From NCBI GenBank assembly GCA_008704415.1, contig VXIS01000021.1, positions 62,001 through 126,000 of the forward strand: a stretch of DNA of 64,000 bases, in the 5' to 3' direction. The notes under the pieces were generated by a model, which saw only the letters and a list, made by a program, of their open reading frames with translations, was not told where the DNA came from and searched no databases. The translations under genes and the position numbers were made by a program. Below are positions 50,901 through 61,789 of the stretch, piece by piece (position 1 is the first letter of the stretch; each line of letters starts with the position of its first letter). This DNA comes from Sphaerosporella brunnea. Taxonomy: Eukaryota > Ascomycota > Pezizomycetes > Pezizales > Pyronemataceae.

Positions 50901-53900
50901 AAGCTCATTCATCTTCCGGCAGAGGCCCCGGCTTGTCCGGATAGGCCTAGTGGAAGCAATTGATAGCTTCCAAACCATTGACCATCTCGGCTGGTTCCCA
51001 CTTCGGCCAATTGTAGCCGGTCCACTTGACCAAATACTGGAGCTTACGCCACCGTCCATGCAGTCGGGAGTCCAATATCCGATCGACGAACCACTCGTGC
51101 TCGCCCTCAATCTCCACAGGAGGTGGTGGGTCCTGTTGTTGTCCCGGATAAGGATCATCGGGTGCCGGTTCTAGGAGAGAGACCTGGAAGACTGGGTGGA
51201 CATGCATATCCTCATGGAGCCGGAGGCGGTAGGCGTATGCTGAGACCTTCTTGGTAACCTCAAACGGGCCGTGACGCTTATTGTCCAGCTTACTGGGTGG
51301 ACGCCGACTCTTCCAATTCCGGGCATCAAGCCAGACCTTGTCTCCAACCTGGTAATCAGGAGCCGGTATGCGGTGCTCGTCGGCGTTGTCCTGATATCTC
51401 CTCTGGGCCCGTATGAGCTCCGTGCGGAGGTGCGAATGGATTTCCGACAACGTCCTGGCGGTGGTCAAGGCTCCGCAATCGTCAACATTGTTGAGGGCCG
51501 CAGGGAACAAGTCAAACTGGTAACAAGGGTCGAACCCCTTGTGAGGAAAGAAAGGAGAGGAGCCGTGAGCCTCCAATGACTGGTTGTTGGTTGCGAATTC
51601 GGCCAACGGCAGCCAATCGGCCCAGTCATCCTGGAGATAGTTGACATATGCTCAGAGGTAGTGCTCCATTACCGCATTGATCCGTTCAGTCTGTCCGTCC
51701 GTTTGGGGGTGGAAGGCTGTCGAAAGCCAACGCTCTATACCCAGTCTGACACAGATGCGTTCCCAGAAGTCCAAAGCGAACTGCGGTCCACGGTCAGAGA
51801 TAATCGTAAGCGGTAGGCCATGGAGACGGAATACGTGTTGGATGAAGAGATCAGCCAGTTCGGCCGCGTCGACATTGGTCCGGCAAGGAATCAGGTGACG
51901 TTTCTTCGTAAGGCGGTCGACCACAACCCAAATAGCATCGCAGCCTTGTGACCACAGGAGCCCCGTGACGAAGTCCATTGAGATGTCCTGCCAAGGACGT
52001 TCCGGGATAGGGAGGGGTCGTAGGATGCCGTAAGGAGCGTGACGACCGGTCCTAGAGCGTTGGCAAACATGGCAGTTGCGGACATACCGTTCCACGTCCT
52101 GCCGCATCTTTGGCCAATGGTAGGTACCACAAAGCAGCTCCAAGGTTTTGAATCTTCCTGGGTGGCCAGCGACAGGGGCATCGTGGTGTTTTTGCATCAG
52201 GTGCAGCCGGAGGGGCTCGTATTCGGGCACGTAAAGCTTACCGCTATAGGTGAGAAGATCTCTTTCATGGTCGCATTCTGCCAACGTGATCCGGCGGCTA
52301 TGGCGGACTCCGTCTTGCAACATACGAAGGACCTGAGACGGAAACGGGTCTGCATCGTAAGCTTCTTGGAACAGGCAGGCAAGTGTCACTGCTTCGTCTC
52401 CTAAGGGTGGTGGAGGCTGTGCCAACGGGCCATCGGCCAGGAGGTGGACGATCTGGTGGGGCTTTATGACAACGGAAAAATTTTCAGTCGTGCGCTCATC
52501 CCCCTCCTTAGGCAAATCTCCTGATCTGCGAGTTAGTGAGTCCGGCATCCCACCGGACTTTTCAGGACGGTAGACAATCTTGAAGTTGAACTGCAACAGG
52601 AACTGAGACCAATGGGCTTGAAGTCGATTCAGGAGCTTGGTGGTCGCAAAATACTTCAAGTTCTTGTGATCGGTGAGCACCTGGAGTGGATTCTCCACAG
52701 ATTGGAGTTCCGGTCGCCATTCCTGAAAAGCCCGGACGATAGCCATCAACTCCTTGTCGTAGATCTCGTAGTTGCATTCTGGAGGGAAATGCTTCTTAGA
52801 GAAGTACGCAACAGGGTGGAGGATGCCGTCGTCGTCGTATTGTGATAGGATGCCAGCGGAGACGTAGTCAGAGGCGTCGGTCTCACTAACAACGTCACGG
52901 TCGTGGTCAAAGCGGCGAAGAACTGAAGTGGTGGTGAAGCACGTCTTCAGGCTGTCGAAGGCTTCCTGTTCGGTCTTGGTCCATTGAAATGGGACGTCCT
53001 TCTGAGTCAGACGGGTGAGTGGCCGCACTACCTGTGAGTAGTTGCGTATGAATCGACGGTAAAAGTTAGCAAATCCAAGGAAGGCTCTGACGTCCATCAG
53101 CTTCTCCGAGGTTGGCCAAGCTCTCACTGCTTCGACCTTGTCCGGGTCCATCCGTATGCCGTCGATGCCGATGATCAGTCCGAGATACTTGATCTCTCGT
53201 TGGTGAAACTCGCATTTCTCCGGCTTGAGGTGCAGCCTGGCTTCCGAAAGCCGACGGAGGACCTGTCGGAGGTGGTCTTGGTGCTCTTCCAGGGTATCCG
53301 AGTAGATCGAAATGTCATCCAAGTAGGCAGAGGCGAAGCGGTCCAAGAACGGTGAGAGGGTATCATTGATAAAGCGTTGGAAGTCAGCAGGGGCGTTAGT
53401 AAGACCGAATCACATCACCAGGGATTCGAATAGTCCATATCGGATCCTAAATGCAGTTTTCCACTCCTCGCCCTCTGGCATTCAGATTAGGTTGTAAGCT
53501 CCGCGGACGTCCAACTTGCCAAACCAGCAAGCCTTGGACAGCCTCATCAGTGTCTCTCGTACCAACGGGAGCGGATACCGGTCCTTGATTGTTCCTTCGT
53601 TGAGACCACGGTAGTCGACCACCAGGCGTAAGGATCCATCCCCCTTCTTGCCGAAGAGGATCGGGGCACCGGCGGGTGAGGAGGAGCCCCTGATGAATCC
53701 TTTTAATAGGTTTGCCCCCAACCAGGCCTTAAGGGCTTCCAGCTCAGGGCGAGACAGCGAGTATAGGGGGCCAATGGAGGGTTCAAACCCCTCCTTAAAC
53801 GGTATCTTGTGGTCGTAGGGCCGGTGGGAAGGTAGGTAATTGGCTACCGTTTTCAAAAAGAGGGGTAGAAACTTGTGGCACTGCGGAGGGACCAGTGACT

Positions 53901-54609
53901 TTAGGTCCCCCTTGTCGATCACCTTACGCTCCAACGCCTTGTTGATTTCATACAGCGACAGGGAGAAAAGCTGGAGCTGGCCGTATTGCTGTTTCTTGTT
54001 TTGGACCAGACGTTGGAAGGAGGTGGCCGACACTATTTCAATGTCTAGGGACTGGGAAGGGGTGATCATTCCTTTGACGCTTGTCGACTTCAGTGTTGTC
54101 CTGTGTGCAACGCAGCGAGGGGAGTCGAAGGAGACGTCGTTTGAGGCAAAGCAGATTGACACTCCATGATGCCGCATCCAAGGGATGCCCAGGATCACAG
54201 GGTAGTGGCCGAGCTTGGTGACGAAGGCAGGCAACGTCTTATGGTGACCGCCAATCGACATCCGCACCTTGACAATGTGGGTGATGTCCCCGGACGAGAT
54301 GGGTCTACCGTCTATAACCTCGAGGGCGCGAGGAACGCGTAGTGCATACTGGGGAAAATGATGTTGGCGCGCAAATTCTTTGTCGATGAAGGCAAAACCA
54401 GTGGCTCCACAGTCAATCAGTGCGTGGGTTTGGATCTTGTTATCACTATCGGAAAGGGAACACGTAACTACGAGATGGTTTCCATCCATTAATTCCTCCT
54501 CCACACCTTGATTTGAGAGAGCTACCGAAGACAAGGAAAGGCTGCCCGGCCTGCGGGCCGGAGAGCCGTGACAACAAAGAAAAGACGAAGAAGAAGCTGG
54601 ACGTCCCAT
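50901..54609 (-). pseudogene. Gypsy Pol with C-terminal chromodomain
   Basis: One uninterrupted frame apart from in-frame stops. Protease ALIDCGATGFAFID (D at about 54414). RT: LRLVVDYRGLNEGTIKDRYP, LDVRGAYNLI*, FGLTNAPADFQRFIND, AYLDDISIYSDT (YLDD active site, about 53330). RNase H TDASDYVSAGILSQY … YDKELMAIV. Integrase H2C2 (HHDAPVAGHPG … CHVCQRSR) and DDE core (MDFVTGLLWSQG, ISDRGPQFALDFWE, FHPQTDGQTERIN). The C-terminal chromodomain WFVDRILDSRLHGRWRKLQY then LVKWTGYNWPKWEPAE would bind modified histone tails. Stops: two near 53485-53410, TGA at 51652, TAG at 50947. Confidence 0.85.
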
Positions 54610-54779
54610 GGCGGTGCCAACCTTGCGGCATGGGACAACTAGTTTTCCGATGGTTGGGCTTCGGAGGTGGGGGTGAGGTTTTCAGGCGGCTGAGCAGTAG
54701 GGGTAGCCGTGGCTACCAGCGACGCCTCGGCAGCACGGACACGATGAGCTTCAGCAGCCAGCCGGCGAGGGCAATCGAG

Positions 54780-56124
54780 GCGGAAGTGTTGATCTCAGCC
54801 ACAGTAGGTACACTGCCCCTTGGCCATTCTCTCCTCCCGGATCCTCTGGCGCTCGGCCTCACGCCGGGTAGCTGAGACCTCCATTAGGGCCGGGCCATAG
54901 TTTCCACTGTTTGAGTCGGTGGGGTGGTTGCCCGTGGTTGCAGGAACAGTGGCAGTGGATGAGGATGGTGCATGGGGGCGAGGGGTGCTTCGATGGTTGG
55001 TGGTAGTGGCGGTGGGGAGAGACGGTGAGGGCATACGTTTCTCTGCTCGGGCACGGATCCGATTGTCCACGTCCTTGCAAAGGTTGACGAAGGCTGCCAG
55101 GGTGTCATCGGAGGCTGCTCGGTGCAGGAGGGCGTCCTTCATCTCTTCTGACAAGCCTTCATAAAGTGGGTCTTTCTGGGCGACCTCGTCCCAGTTAAGG
55201 TCTCCCATGAGGCGGCGGAAGTCGGCCAGATAGGTGGAGAATGGCAGGTTTCGTTGACGGAGACGGCGAATTTCACGGGCAGCAGTTCGCGAGCAGTCGG
55301 GGTCGTCATAGGCCTGTCGGAGGATGGTCTGTTGAGTGTAGAGTGACGCCGTAGGCATCACTCTACCCTCTATGGCGTAACCGAGTATAAACTCTGTCAG
55401 GGATGTAGTTAGATTAGAGTATAGGCTAGTGAGCCGCTTCTGCACCTAGGGTGCAGTAACGGCGTCACTAGCACCTAACCTTCAATACAATCTCTTCACC
55501 CATCTCTTAGCGTCCGCTGCGTACGAAACTTGCTGTTAACATGGTCAACAGATCATTGAAGGAGGCCAGGGTGATATCTCCGGTGTCTTCATCGGCATAC
55601 GAGCGCAGCTGGTTCAGAGCTGCTCCTGACAGGCGGTAGAAGGCGTACCGGAGACGGGCTTGTTCGGTTGGGTAACGGGTTGGCTGGGCAGCAAGCTTGT
55701 TGCGGAGCTGTAGGATCCAGGTCCTCAGCTCTTCGGGCTTGGTGCCGTCAAAGGTAGCGGCGTCGGGAAAGCCACCCGACTGGGTGCCTCCTTCGGGGTG
55801 GTAGTGGGTCTAGGCAGCAACGATCGCCAGGACGTGATTCAGTTGAGTGGTCAGGTCCCGGGCCTGCTGCTGGGCAGCGGCAAGGCCGGTGCGAGCGGCA
55901 TCACGCTCGAGATGGGCGGTTTCGAGCTCGGCACGGGTCTCTTCCAGCTCCTCCTCCAAGTTGGGCGGAGCTTCGCAGGCCAGGAGTCATTGTGCCATGT
56001 GGGCGAAATCGATCAGACGTTGGTCGCGCTCCTCTTGCGGGAAGCCTTCCAGAGGTGCCTGAGCACCAGTTTCGATGGCTGCCTAGAGATTGGAGGGAAT
56101 CAGAAGATCTCAGTGGGTAGCCAT
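54780..56124 (-). pseudogene. Gypsy Gag, with stops and a solo LTR inserted
   Basis: From ATG 56124: helical N-terminus (EEELEETRAELETAHLERDA, LAAAQQQARDLTTQL), then capsid-like FDGTKPEELRTWILQLRNKL, LRYAFYRLSGAALNQLRSY. A solo LTR interrupts it at 55541-55330. Then YDDPDCSRTAAREIRRLRQR, FSTYLADFRRLMGDLNWDE, YEGLSEEMKDALL, a Pro/Ser/Thr linker and the zinc knuckle CTYCG*DQHFRLDC with an in-frame TGA where CGA is likely. Other stops: after MATH, after HMAQ and after IVAA. Confidence 0.8.
55330..55541 (+). mobile_element. Solo copia LTR inside the gypsy Gag, TSD TGGTC
   Basis: A 212-bp LTR, tgttgagtgtagagtgacgc … cttgctgttaaca, flanked by tggtc at 55325-55329 and 55542-55546. Same subfamily as the solo LTR at 41312, including gatgtagttagattaga and the gcttctgcacctagggtgca palindrome region. 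It is the youngest insertion of the nest. Confidence 0.9.
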
Positions 56125-56711
56125 GGTGTTGCAGGGGGGGGGAGTGGCGATGTGGTAGACAGAGCGAGTAGGTCAGGCTTTGGTAGACTGAACCTAGTGT
56201 AACGGAGAGGGTCGGGAACAGGCTGGAGGGGCCTCAGGTACTAGCCTACAGAGGGTTATCGGACAGGTTCAGGAACGAGGGGCCGCGACAGGATCCGGAG
56301 GCAGAACAAGAGGCGCGAAGCGCACGGTCAGGATTCAGGTTGGAACGAAGGTACTCAGATTGACATACGAAGGTTCAGTAAAGAGGAAAGGAAAACTAAC
56401 AACAAAGCGAAAGCGAAGGCCCCTTATAGCCATTATGTGGTCGCGGTGCGCCGCGTCACGTGGTAGCCGAACATAACTTCGGCTTGGAGCCATCCCACCA
56501 AGCCTCCCTACAGAGCCTCATCACGACACCACAAACAACCCCCACTTCCAAACCACACCACGTGACAACCATCCACGGGGGGGGTAAATCTGAGAACAGC
56601 AAATGAATCAGCATCCTTTGAAGTCTTAGATCTGAGAGTTCCAGCCGATTCCATCGAGAGTCAAAGTCGGTAGGTTAGTCGAAAAACTCTATCCAAACTT
56701 GCGCCGTGACA

Positions 56712-59700
56712 AGACTGTGGTCACTCGCAATCGGGCGATATCCCAGTTTGACCATTGCATCTCTGTACCGACGGTACCACTCACCGGCAGACTGCTTCAA
56801 ACCATAAAGCGTTTTGGGTAACCAAAGGACGTAACCCGCAACCTCAAAACCTTGAGGAAACGACATGTAGATGGCCTCTCTCAAATCTCCATTGAGGTAT
56901 GCAGCAACAAAATCCATTTGATCACAGGCCAAACCTTCGATGGTTTTAACAGGTTCCAATAGACGAATGGACATATATTTTGCAACCGGTGCAAAAGTCT
57001 CTTCGTTGTTGACTCCTTTGGACTGACAGTTGCCACGTCCAACCAGTCTTGCCTTGAATCGCTCGATTTCGCCATGCTCTGTACCCTTGACCTTAAACAC
57101 CCATTTGCAATCGATAACAACAGCATCCTGGGGAAGGTCATCCAGACGAATCGACGTAAACGTTCTATTATGGTTTAGAGACTCCCATTCGGACCATGCA
57201 GCCTCTCGCCACTGGACTCTCTGTGGACCATTCATTGCTTCAGACCAAGATCTTGGCTCCACGATATCATTGAGGTGTATCACCGCCATCCTGCCATTAA
57301 GCTCACCATTCTGGACAGCCATTGCCCGGGAGCCATAAATGTCACGACGAACTGCTTCTTCCGCGAACGTTTCACCCCGTGTGCCTTTGTTTAAGCGTGT
57401 AGAAACCCGTCGGTGGGATTCAGCATTGACCTGGGGTGCGAGAATGCCTTTTGGGGTAAGGATATCTTCAACACGCTCCTCAACCCCAGACAATTCCGAA
57501 TGAGAGTCCGAAATGTCCTCTTTATTGGCAGTAAGTGCAGATGGATCAGACGACGTTGGCTGCTTCTCCGCCTCCCCCTTAAGCGATGACTGAATGGTGT
57601 TGAACTTTGTATGGATTGCGGTTGGAGCCTTTGAAGTTTTGTCAAACACCAGGAAGTCGTTGCGTGAAGAGCAGTAGACACTCGTCTCATCAAAGATAAC
57701 ATCACGTCAAATGGTAATGCTCTTAGACTCAATGTTGTGCAAGCGCTATTGGTTATGTCCACCTCCATAACCAATGAATATGCAACGCCTTGATTCTGAG
57801 ACCATCTTTTGCATTCCCTTTACCTTGGGGACGTTGTTGTAGGCAATACAACCAAACACACGAATGTTTCGAAGGTCAGGAGCCTGTCCGTGCCACATTT
57901 CAAACAGTGTTTTTCCCTTGGGGAGGACTTTTGTTGGCGAGCGATTCTTCAAATAAATCGCGGTGATAATGGCGGCACCCAATCATTGCTTGCTCAGTCC
58001 AGGACAGTGGATCATAGCTTTCGCTCATGTAACTATTGTACGGTTGCCGCGTTCGCTGACTCCGTTCTAGTCGGCGCCATACGGGATCATGGGATCAAAG
58101 ATGATGCTGTGCTTTTTTCTGTATTCATCGAACTCCTTATTGGTATATTCTCCCAACCCATTATCTGCACGTATTCTGCGTATTTTCTTCTTCAAGTCCT
58201 TCTCCACGATTCGTCGGAATTCCTTGAATTTCTGCAGGACTTCATTTTTCTGCTTCAGCAGAAATCCAAACGTCATACGCGTGTAGTCATCGGTAAACTG
58301 CACGAAATATCGATAGCCGCCATACGCTGTTGGGGATATCTCTTCAACGTCCGAATGGATCAGCTCCAATGCGTCCTTCGCTCTCGGCATAGGCATGTGT
58401 GAAGGGGTTTGGTGCTGCTTGCCATAGATGTAGCTTTGGCAAACCTCAGGTAAATTGTTCTCAAGCCTTTGACCAGTCAGGGAAACGACGTCCTTTTGAT
58501 TGAGGTGACCCATGCGAGCATGCCACAAAGTGAGTGATTTTGAAGGCTCAGTTGTTTCAGCAGCCGCCGCAAATGCTTTAGGAATTTTGCGTGGAACCAG
58601 AAGCATCCCACTTGTAGATGTAGTTGTCAAGACAACCTGCCCATCTACCTTTCGGTGGAAGATAATACCGTGCTTGTTACCTGCGCATGTAAACTTCCCT
58701 GTAGCCATCATTCGGGTATATGAAATAAGGTTTTTTGGGATGTCCGGTGTATGCAACACATTGAGCAGCTTAACCTCTGCTGGCTGATGTCCGAACAGAA
58801 GCACGTCCAGCGTGACAGTGCCCTGACCGACAATGTTCATCAACTCGCCGTTCGCTACCTACACCTTACCCATAACAGCAGTGTAGTTCCCCTCATCAAA
58901 GGAAATGCGACAGCGAGCCATATGATCACTTGCGCAGGTATCCATGAGCCAATCAAGAACTCCAACACCTCCGGTACTCCATGCCATGAATGCAGTGGTC
59001 CTCCATACTCGAAAAACGGCGGGGCTGGCTGAAGGTTCAGTGGACTTGATATTTTCGTCATCGGACTCGTCTTTGGGACTCTTTTTCTTGTTGAACTTTT
59101 TGGGACGAAACTCTGGATGCTTCTCGCAACACTTCTCCACGCCATGCCCAGCCTTCTTGCAATGGGAACAGCTGATACTTCGTCGTGCCGCACTAAATGC
59201 GCTGCTACCGGTAACTTTGTCGAGGTCCATTCTCTTTTCTTTGTCCAAGAGCGAGTCGATGACCATTTTTAGATCAGTGGGTCCCAGGTCCTCAGAGTCT
59301 TTCAAGCGGAGACTATTGATTAGGCCAGCCACAAACGCTTGGTAGGAAGGAGGCAGGCCTGCGACGAGGATTGCGATGAGAAAATCGTCATATATAGCTC
59401 TGTTGGAGTCAGCGAGCTCTTAAGCGATCGTCTTGAGTTCGTGAACATATTCGGAGCAACTGCGGTCACCCAGTTCACAACGGATTAAACGCTGAAATGC
59501 ATGATTGCGTCCAGAGAATCCGGTTGTTCCATACATCTTGTTGATCTCATCCCACATGAGCTTGGGTTCTGCGTGATCAATATGAGAGACCCTCTGCAAG
59601 GCTTTCGAACCGAGGCTTAGCTGGATGCTCGCACTCGCGCTCTCAGCAGTGGTATCCCAGGCATCGCGTGCTTCAATCGCTTTTTGAATTAGAGCGCTGC

Positions 59701-59866
59701 TGCTGCTGGAGTCGGAGGGATCAGGGACAACGGGTCGTTTGGATCTGCCGCAGACAATCGCCCACTCGCCTTCCTTGATGAGAATGTTTTTTGTCTGAGG
59801 TTTCCACTGCGTGAAGTTGTCGTCCTCAAGCTTGATGACGTCGCGCAGATGAAGCTTCGACATCAT
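56712..59866 (-). pseudogene. Copia Gag-Pol, 5' part (Gag to RT)
   Basis: Essentially one frame with several stops. Gag from ATG 59866 (DVIKLEDDNFTQWKPQTKN; LMWDEINKMYGTTGFSGRN). Zinc knuckle CSHCKKAGHGVEKCCE (about 59150). Protease WLMDTCASDHMA, where DTGAS is expected. Integrase H/C box (LWHARMGHLNQKDV) and DDE core (HSDVEEISPTAYGGYRYFVQ, RADNGLGEYTN). Integrase end NRSPTKVLPKGKTLFEMWHG. RT blocks VIDCKWVFKVKGTEHGEIER, QMDFVAAYLNGDL, PKTLYGLKQSAGEWYRRYRD. It stops at the gypsy border after SDHSLV. Stops lie at 59422, 58859, 58067 and several points between 58050 and 57690. Confidence 0.8.
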
Positions 59867-60174
59867 GACGGGATGCAGGGTGGTTTGTGTTTTCGACTTG
59901 TCGTGTTTTCTTTGTTTGTGACGCAAGGACACACCGCTTGGTCGATTGCTGTGTCTTTTTTAATTCGGAAAGGAGGAAATGGCAGTTCTTACGCGACCGC
60001 CGGGCTCATAACCTGATAAAATTAGGGGATGGTGATGATCGATTCAATTGCGTGAAGGAGGAAGAGAAGCTCCCCCTCGCTTCGACCCTCTACAGAAAAA
60101 ACTAGAAAAACTAGATACACTGCTCCATACTCGACCCGATGCGCGACGCATGACGTCCAAACCCTAACAGTTCC

Positions 60175-60829
60175 ATGGGGCGGTCGTGTTAAGCGTGACT
60201 CCATCCGGAGTGTTCTCGACAGCCGCCGGAAAAGAAAAGGCCAAAAGGCCTGGGTGCGTCCTTGTATGTCCGTGGCGCGGGTGATGTCTGGCGAAACGAC
60301 AAGGGTGTGCATTCCTCCTACCCGAGCAATTCCACCTCCAAAGCTACGTATTAAAAGGCCAGCACGGCTGTTTGATTATCACAGGCAGCGCCGCTGGCTG
60401 GATATGGAAGACACCACTGCGCATGCAGAGTCTAGTCAGTTCTAGCCGCAAGAAACAAACGAGTACTCCCTAGTGAAGCGTGTCTGAACGGTGCTGTTGG
60501 TGGGGCGAGACATCCGAGCGAACCAGCACACTGCACTCGCTTACATAGTCCCTAACAACCATCGCCGGTATCGGCGCCTGTGGGCGAAATGAAACATTGC
60601 CAGTCGAAGCGTGGTAAGTCACCCCAACAGTGGAACATGGACATTGCTGATGGTCGGTATAGTATCCACGATTGCCACGACAAAATCAGAATACGTTCTA
60701 CAGTCGGGTATCGTCAATAACAGCGCATGTCGTCTTTGTCAGTTACGTAGACTTAGCCATGAGGTTCCCTCGGTTTTGGGCAGCTTGGTCAACCCTCTGG
60801 TGTTTTTCGTCTTGCGACGCTACCCCGAC
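60175..60829. other. Unassigned
   Basis: No recognisable gene between the copia element and the GNS paralogue. Confidence 0.3.
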
Positions 60830-60849
60830 ATCATGGCCGCATTCCTTCG

Positions 60850-61527
60850 GCGCGCGTGCTGACGCTTCTGGCGACCCCACCGCCTACAAACAGCTCTCCG
60901 AGGCGCTCCGCGCCGGTCCCCAAGCTGGCTGTGGCGCAGGACCGCTACTTCCTCGATGACGACGAGTGGAGTCCATTGTTGGCGCAGCGTTTCCTGGCCA
61001 ACAACGCGATCACCACCAACGAGTGGTTCAAGAAGCTGATCGCACTTTGGTACGTGCCGCGTCGTGTTGTTTGATATCGCCATCATCGCTGATACAAATT
61101 GATGCTGCTGTGAGGCGTTCGGCATCGACTGCAGCTCCCGGCTGTGCACTCTCTCCACCGGATTCTGAAGGAGAAGGTGGATGAGAAGCTGGGAGCGAGT
61201 GAACGCGGCGGAACGGAAGCAGGCCGCGGAGAGGGACGCTGCCGACCAGGAGATTGCGGCGGCCGAGATCCGGGCCGCGACTGTGGAGGTCTCAATAGCC
61301 CTCCTCGGTCTCGATGTGGGCAAACAGGAGGTGGAACTTGCCAACCTGAACGTGGAAACGGCCGAAGTCACGGCGCAGTTCAGACTCGCGAGACTGAAAC
61401 TGTTGTCAGAGCAGGCCTCTACTCGTCGCTCTGGTCCTGACGGTACCGCCGTTGCTTGCCTCACTACCACCGCCACTGCCGCCCCTGCCACCAACTCCAC
61501 ACGTGTGAGCGGAGCGCTCAGAAAGTA
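60850..61527 (+). pseudogene. GNS-family paralogue, frameshifted
   Basis: Homologous to 26041-27138 in the same order. Exon 1 remnant SGDPTAYKQLSEALRAG (one frame), then KLAVAQDRYFLDDDEWSPLL and ITTNEWFKKLIAL (another frame, to about 61050). A donor-like gtacgtgccg follows at the equivalent place (61051). Exon 2 remnant: FGIDCS, VHSLHRILKEKVDEKL (shifted), then RVNAAERKQAAERDAADQEI, LLGLDVGKQEVELANLNVET and LARLKLLSEQAS, ending in a Thr/Ala-rich tail and stop at 61527. The helix-rich middle is shorter than in the intact gene and the Ser/Pro tail is replaced. At least three frame lesions. Confidence 0.65.
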
Positions 61528-61618
61528 GATACTCACCAAATTCGTTTTTTTGTCCGTTTGCACGTCAATCTATATCAGTTCTTTTTTTTATCTCGATGTT
61601 GTTTCTTTCGTGCACACG

Positions 61619-61730
61619 TGGTTAGGCGTCGGTGAATGCGTGCTTGTCGTCGAGCCGATGAAAATGCACGCCGTTGTAAGCTGTCCACAGTGGGACACAC
61701 CGTACCTATGCGATTCCATCAAAGAAGGTA
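61619..61730 (+). pseudogene. Possible biotinyl-domain exon fragment
   Basis: Reads GVGECVLVVEPMKMHAVVSC between an acceptor-like gtggttag and a donor-like ggtaagtcc. The E-x-MKM motif flanked by VLVV and a following V-V resembles the biotin-attachment loop of carboxylases. It is too short to assign with certainty, and no carboxylase sequence is seen nearby. Confidence 0.25.
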
Positions 61731-61789
61731 AGTCCTATCAACAGCCAGCCCTCCATGAGCTTTGTGGTTGGGCCGGGCCGTGTACGTGA

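Larger units (their letters stand above)
50428..56711 (-). mobile_element. Ty3/gypsy chromovirus, nested in copia
   Basis: LTRs 50428-50870 (443 bp) and 56198-56711 (514 bp), both tgtaacgg … gccgtgaca. The right one has about 70 extra bp near 56588-56655 and there are many scattered differences. The polypurine tract (gaaggaggaggatac on the minus strand) abuts the left LTR. No target duplication: gctga on the left, agact on the right. Gag and Pol are read right to left. Confidence 0.85.
49559..60169 (-). mobile_element. Ty1/copia element hosting a nested chromovirus, TSD GTTCC
   Basis: LTRs 49559-49714 and 60014-60169 are 156 bp each (tgataaaattag … taaca) and differ at only two positions. 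gttcc flanks both sides (49554-49558 and 60170-60174). Primer-binding site ggttatgagcccggc at 60013-59999 on the minus strand, polypurine tract ctccccc at 49715. The body 59866-49738 encodes Gag-Pol, split by the Ty3 element 50428-56711. Confidence 0.9.

Noticed and set aside
50947..59422. In-frame stops read as stop-codon reassignment or programmed readthrough
   Set aside because: All three stop codons occur, at non-homologous positions, and host-type genes in the window use ordinary stops. Mutation is the simpler explanation.
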